64,000 bases of DNA. Origin: Ctena decussata. Lineage: Eukaryota; Mollusca; Bivalvia; Lucinida; Lucinidae. Location: positions 76,132,289-76,196,288 of the forward strand of contig OZ022500.1 of NCBI GenBank assembly GCA_963989385.1, written 5' to 3'. The notes under the pieces are model-generated. The model was not told the origin of the DNA, ran no database searches, and saw nothing but the letters and a program-made list of their open reading frames with translations. Positions 62,201 through 64,000 of the stretch are shown here, in pieces (position 1 is the stretch's first letter; every line of letters begins with the position of its first letter). A program made the position numbers and the translations under genes.

Positions 62201-63915
62201 TGTGTCAGGTTATTCATCTGGTGCTGTGGTCTAATTAATGTCATAAGAAAAAAACAAGAAATTATTTGACATGTGACTGTCACGTGATTTAGTTCTTATA
62301 TCCACGATTATACCACCTTCAAGGCTATAATGTCTCTACTGCATATTTGTATCATTTGCAGCTACGTGTATATTCTGACAACTTGTATCAGCTGGAACAA
62401 GAATAGAGGGCCGTTAGTTCATCCACAAACCATGAAGACTCGTACAAGCTTGCAATTCTCTGTAGTGTTTTTATAATCCCCCTCCAACCCCCCCCCCCCC
62501 TCCCCACACCTCCCCACAAACACACTACACCACTGGCCCCCTTTATGCTACATTGGCATAAAAACTTACCATAAATTAAAGCTCTTGGTACTGGGACAGA
62601 TATATCTGACATACAGTGCAGTTCCAGGTCAGACTGATAATGATCTACACTGCTTGCCATTCTATCTGCATCTTTTGAATGCATTACTGCATTGTAAAAA
62701 CAAATGGTTTATTTTTAGGACAATTATGGTAATCATTTTAGGTGGCCTAATTTTTAGAATTTTCGAAGTAGTATCACCCAGAGCTCCAGAGAAGGTGGGG
62801 TTTTGAGGATGATTCTGAGATAATTTTTCTTATTTCTTAACGAAAACATACATTGTGACCCCTCATTAGAACCGTCTCGGTGAGACGGTTCTAATGAGGG
62901 GTCACAATATATGTTTTTATGCTGAAATATGGAAAATTATCACTAAATAACCCCTGTTACCCCTTCTTACCTGGAGCACTGATCACCTACATGTATATGA
63001 TCTCCTGGTACCAAGCTCCACACTGTCTCGTCCTTGTGAACCTCCCAGGTAAGATCACCATTAACAGGCTGTACCAAGCTCCCTGATGTGTCCTTATACT
63101 CCACTTTGACATGTTTATTGTTAGTATCTACTTTTACATCTCGACCTTTCTTGATATGACTAGGAACCTGAAAAAGATTTTTCAGATATGAGAAAGGACC
63201 TAACAAAATTAGCAATTGTGAAGAATTTGCAAATTGTGAAGATTCCAATCGACCTGTTCATCAGTCTGTGTGACTTAACTATTGCAAAACAATTCTGTGG
63301 CATCAAATTTTACAAAGTTTATGAACATGGCATCTCAACACATTTTAAATCTGGTGAGTTCACAAGTTTAGATTAAAATGTTTATTGAAAACAGGATATT
63401 GGTGGATTATTATTTTAGTGCATTATGCACCAGTCATTTGCAACCACGGCCCCCATGGGGCCGGGGATAGCGGGGGCATAGTGGGGCTTAAGTACCCTGT
63501 TTTTACCTAAGAGGTGTCCTGGCAGTGCCAAGGATATGCCGGACTTTTGATTCCCGCCAAAACAGCAGGGAAAATAGTGGCGTGTTTTAACTAAATTTAC
63601 CGCAACACATTGTCAGAATATGGATTTTTATATTCATATGATCCCCTAGGGGGCGGAGACCTTTACCAGGGATTTGACATACAGGGGGGCCGTGGTTGCA
63701 AATGACTGGTGCAATATGTCTTTTCTGTCAACAACACCAAAATTAAGGTGAATACATAAAGTGTAACATTATGAATATAAAAAGGCTCTATGGTAGTACT
63801 GGTCTGTCTTACATTCACTCGGAGGTCAACATCAGTAATTGACTGGGCCCATCTATAGTGCTCCCTTCTCGCTCCATTATAACTCTCAGGGTCATCCTGG
63901 AACACTTTCTGTTGC
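59174..63915 (-). CDS. NUDCD3: NudC domain-containing protein 3, C-terminal part
   Basis: A cytosolic HSP90-associated co-chaperone of the NudC family, linked in animals to dynein intermediate chain and other client stability. Four exons: 63915-63813, 63167-62991, 60598-60410 and 59293-59174, phases 0 at the three visible junctions, all GT-AG. Order: linker with QDDPESYNGARREHYRWAQS, CS domain (VPSHIKKGRDVKVDTNNKHV ... ETVWSLVPGDHIHINFEKKE ... ERWWEACFTDEP), the helix DLDQEAQAKIEEMMYNDRQK, and the C-terminal signature DMLRKAWDAEGSPFKGQPFD. Order and motifs match NUDCD3 rather than NUDC or NUDCD2. The N-terminal half is off the right edge. It converges on RPL10 tail to tail. Confidence 0.93.
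59552..59622. repeat. Hairpin repeat M5
   Basis: GGCAAACAGTCTAGACCCTG and GATCTGGGTCTGCACTGTTT pair around GCTCCATTAGGAGCAG. In the NUDCD3 intron. Confidence 0.75.
59623..60409. other. NUDCD3 intron with an M3 copy
   Basis: Positions 59805-60030 resemble M3 (GGGAAACAACTTATGTGACT, GTGTACCCAGTCATCTTA). No snoRNA features seen. Confidence 0.4.
60410..60598 (-). CDS. NUDCD3: NUDCD3 exon: end of CS domain and helical region
   Basis: 63 codons, phase 0. INFEKKEERWWEACFTDEPK, SVRKIDASRPMSDLDQEAQA, EEMMYNDRQKKLGLPQTHES. Acceptor TTTTAG, donor GTAAGC. Confidence 0.94.
60720..60984. repeat. Mariner-like MITE with central perfect palindrome
   Basis: TAGTAAAACCTGTC and GACAGGTTTTACTGTA at the ends. 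The centre is CAGGTTGGACTGCAGTCCAACCTG. Repeated ATTAAGCAAGCA motifs inside. Confidence 0.75.
60990..61222. repeat. MITE M3 copy
   Basis: Ends GAAGATGTACCTATTCACCTT. The inner pair GAAAGAATAGGCTCTAGGAAC and TTCTTTTCTTTAAGAGTAGA is recognisable. In the NUDCD3 intron. Confidence 0.6.
61223..62599. other. NUDCD3 intron, possible old element
   Basis: GTTGTAAATTCGTGGGTGTT near 61337 and ATCCACGAATTTACAACCC near 62098 form an inverted pair about 770 bp apart, suggesting an old terminal-inverted-repeat element. A C-rich run lies at 62490-62505. No exon seen. Confidence 0.4.
62788..62982. repeat. MITE M2 full copy at a splice donor
   Basis: Outer arms GAGCTCCAGAGAAGGTGGGG and CCCCTTCTTACCTGGAGCAC. 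Central hairpin GTGACCCCTCATTAGAACCG...CGGTTCTAATGAGGGGTCAC, perfect. It ends only a few bases from the donor of the NUDCD3 CS-domain exon (donor 62985-62990). Confidence 0.85.
62991..63167 (-). CDS. NUDCD3: NUDCD3 exon: core of the CS domain
   Basis: 59 codons, phase 0. The donor is CAT/GTAGGT; I chose it over the later CATGTAG/GTGATC because only it keeps the frame into INFEKKEERWW. Confidence 0.92.
63426..63713. repeat. Terminal-inverted-repeat MITE (TGCACCAGTCATTTGC ends)
   Basis: TGCACCAGTCATTTGCAACC at the left pairs exactly with GGTTGCAAATGACTGGTGCA at the right; the pairing continues into ACGGCCCCC. No target duplication is clear. Between two NUDCD3 exons. Confidence 0.85.
63813..63915 (-). 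CDS. NUDCD3: NUDCD3 exon upstream of the CS domain
   Basis: Acceptor ATTGCTAG/GCAACAG, donor AAT/GTAAGA. Encodes QQKVFQDDPESYNGARREHY and RWAQSITDVDLRVN. First visible exon; the upstream ones are outside the window. Confidence 0.9.
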
Positions 63916-64000
63916 CTAGCAATAAATCAAAATAGAGCAAAATTGGACCAGTCATCAATAAAAAAAAGATAGTACATGTAACACTAACAACCTTCCGTAG

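Overview
This is a eukaryotic nuclear window: AT-rich, intron-rich and crowded with mobile elements. The ribosomal protein L10 sequence, the NudC-family gene and the repeat families (short palindromic DNA elements, rolling-circle-like elements with satellite cores, a tRNA-headed SINE) suggest a bivalve mollusc. That assignment is an inference from repeat style, not a species identification.

Three protein genes can be supported. (1) A minus-strand gene runs from its start codon at 19535 to 1252 and leaves the window on the left. It encodes a low-complexity, probably nuclear protein with two near-duplicate 46-codon exons, an acidic exon and one very large exon carrying four tandem repeats of about 70 residues. 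I do not recognise it. (2) RPL10 is complete on the plus strand (25212-53923, five coding exons, 217 residues) behind a TOP-type start and an ETS-type site. Its first exon lies about 5.5 kb from the divergent minus-strand gene. (3) The C-terminal half of NUDCD3 lies on the minus strand at 59174-63915 and runs off the right edge. A decayed copy of its last exon sits further downstream near 57769-57853.

The most interesting content is inside the RPL10 introns. The 8.3-kb intron 26083-34356 and the next intron (34604-35633) hold five box C/D snoRNAs. All carry the same antisense element, ACCTACATTGT, which matches a 28S rRNA segment and resembles U34/SNORD34. The 18-kb intron 35797-53761 holds twelve box H/ACA snoRNAs of one family, SNORA70-like by host gene and structure, each about 127 nt and ending in ACTACA. 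The copies sit in long tandem or segmental duplications. One ribosomal protein gene therefore hosts a 17-member array of two rRNA-modification guide families.

The rest is mainly mobile DNA: a young non-coding LTR retrotransposon (identical 520-bp LTRs, 4-bp target duplication) in intron 1 of the unknown gene; Helentron-like elements with satellite cores, one nested in another; foldback elements with CAC termini and 5-bp target duplications; CAGGG/CAGTG-ended hAT-like elements; several palindromic MITE families; one full-length and one 5'-truncated SINE; and LINE fragments. Because the RPL10 intron is segmentally duplicated, several of these insertions can be compared with an empty paralogous site in the same window, which fixes their exact ends. 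No CRISPR array, virus or bacterial-type operon is present.
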